Below are positions 5,303 through 5,609 of a DNA stretch of 5,609 bases, one piece after another. Within the stretch, counting starts at the first letter, position 1, and the number at the start of each line of letters is the position of its first letter. The stretch is from positions 1-5,609 of the forward strand of contig CAYXXZ010000147.1 in NCBI GenBank assembly GCA_964469165.1. Direction: 5' to 3'. The notes beneath the pieces were generated by a model, which made no database searches, was not told the origin of the DNA, and saw nothing but the letters and a program-made list of their open reading frames with translations. A program made the position numbers and the translations under genes. This stretch comes from CAYXXZ01 sp964469165. GTDB taxonomy: Bacteria > Pseudomonadota > Gammaproteobacteria > Pseudomonadales > Porticoccaceae.

Positions 5303-5609
5303 GACGCATTTCTCATGGCTGTCAGGGCGCGCAGCTTGGTGAGTGCCAGCATCATGTCGATGGCAGGGGTCGCCACACCGGCGATATCGCGCATGGTCTC
5401 GATGGAATCGGCAATGACGTCGATTTCCAGGGGTTTGCCCCGTTCCAGATCCACCAGCATGGAGGCCTTGTGATGGGGCACGCTGCGATTGGATTCCACC
5501 GTGCCCACCCGTTCGGTGCCCGAACGCGGCATGGTGACGCCGAATTTTGCGGCGACGCTGTCGGCCTCGGCCAGCATGCGTCTGATGATGTCGGCGGCGG
5601 GGCTGGCAC
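5299..5609 (-). CDS. Ketopantoate-reductase-like (ApbA/PanE family) protein, C-terminal part
   Basis: The frame is open to the right edge and about 102 C-terminal residues are visible; an ATG at 5577 is internal, because in-frame sequence upstream (ASPAADIIRR) continues the domain's helix. The fragment matches the all-helical C-terminal domain of the ApbA/PanE family: AEADSVAAKFGVTMP, then HHKASMLVDLERGKPLEID and GVATPAIDMMLALTKL. In E. coli PanE the equivalent segment carries the substrate-contacting Ser of the SSM motif and the catalytic Glu of TEID; here ASM and LEID keep both. The N-terminal NADP-binding Rossmann domain is outside the window. Many catabolic clusters carry paralogues of this family, so it need not make pantoate. 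It overlaps the SnoaL-like gene by 4 bp. Confidence 0.87.
   Translation of the reverse strand, partial: ASPAADIIRRMLAEADSVAAKFGVTMPRSGTERVGTVESNRSVPHHKASMLVDLERGKPLEIDVIADSIETMRDIAGVATPAIDMMLALTKLRALTAMRNAS

Noticed and set aside
5299..5577. Complete 92-residue small protein starting at 5577
   Set aside because: The frame stays open upstream to the window edge and continues the helix of the ApbA/PanE C-terminal domain, so this is the end of a longer gene.

Overview
The window looks like bacterial accessory metabolism, most likely from a proteobacterium, with Gammaproteobacteria as the best guess. The grounds are moderately high GC, tightly packed genes on one strand, Shine-Dalgarno starts, and REP-type palindromes with a GTAG head. 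The guess rests on style and repeat type, not on a marker gene.

All supported genes are on the minus strand, so transcription runs from high to low coordinates. In that order they are: (1) the C-terminal part of a ketopantoate-reductase-like (ApbA/PanE family) dehydrogenase entering from the right edge; (2) a SnoaL/NTF2-like small protein that overlaps it by 4 bp; (3) a 168-bp composite palindromic element filling the space to the next gene; (4) a VOC (glyoxalase-fold) protein; (5) a 137-bp gap with a candidate promoter/operator; (6) a 336-residue protein resembling the DUF7064/DUF7065 (lipocalin/AttH-like) family; (7) a short-chain dehydrogenase/reductase; (8) an aminoglycoside-phosphotransferase-fold small-molecule kinase of the ACAD10/11 N-domain type; (9) a TetR-family regulator with a GTG start and probably its own promoter; (10) a 315-bp gap with no supported gene; (11) the first seven codons of another gene leaving the left edge.

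The families (reductase, SnoaL-like, VOC, SDR, APH-type kinase, TetR) are those often gathered in catabolic clusters for lipids, terpenoids, steroids or aromatic acids in aquatic proteobacteria. No gene gives the substrate away. The APH-type kinase next to an SDR recalls the logic of levulinate/4-hydroxyacyl-CoA catabolism, in which a kinase of this fold phosphorylates a hydroxyacyl-CoA, but that is inference.

Two non-coding signals stand out. A dyad sharing 12 of 13 bases (CATACTAT[A/C]CAGT) lies about 60 bp before the start codon of the left-edge gene and about 62 bp before that of the DUF7064-like gene, in the same orientation. It is a good candidate for the operator of the TetR protein encoded between them, or for a shared promoter element. 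Second, the element at 4705-4872 has 13-bp terminal inverted repeats, a 31-nt perfect palindrome and two inverted REP-like hairpins. It sits 1 nt from a Shine-Dalgarno sequence on one side and 4 nt from a stop codon on the other.
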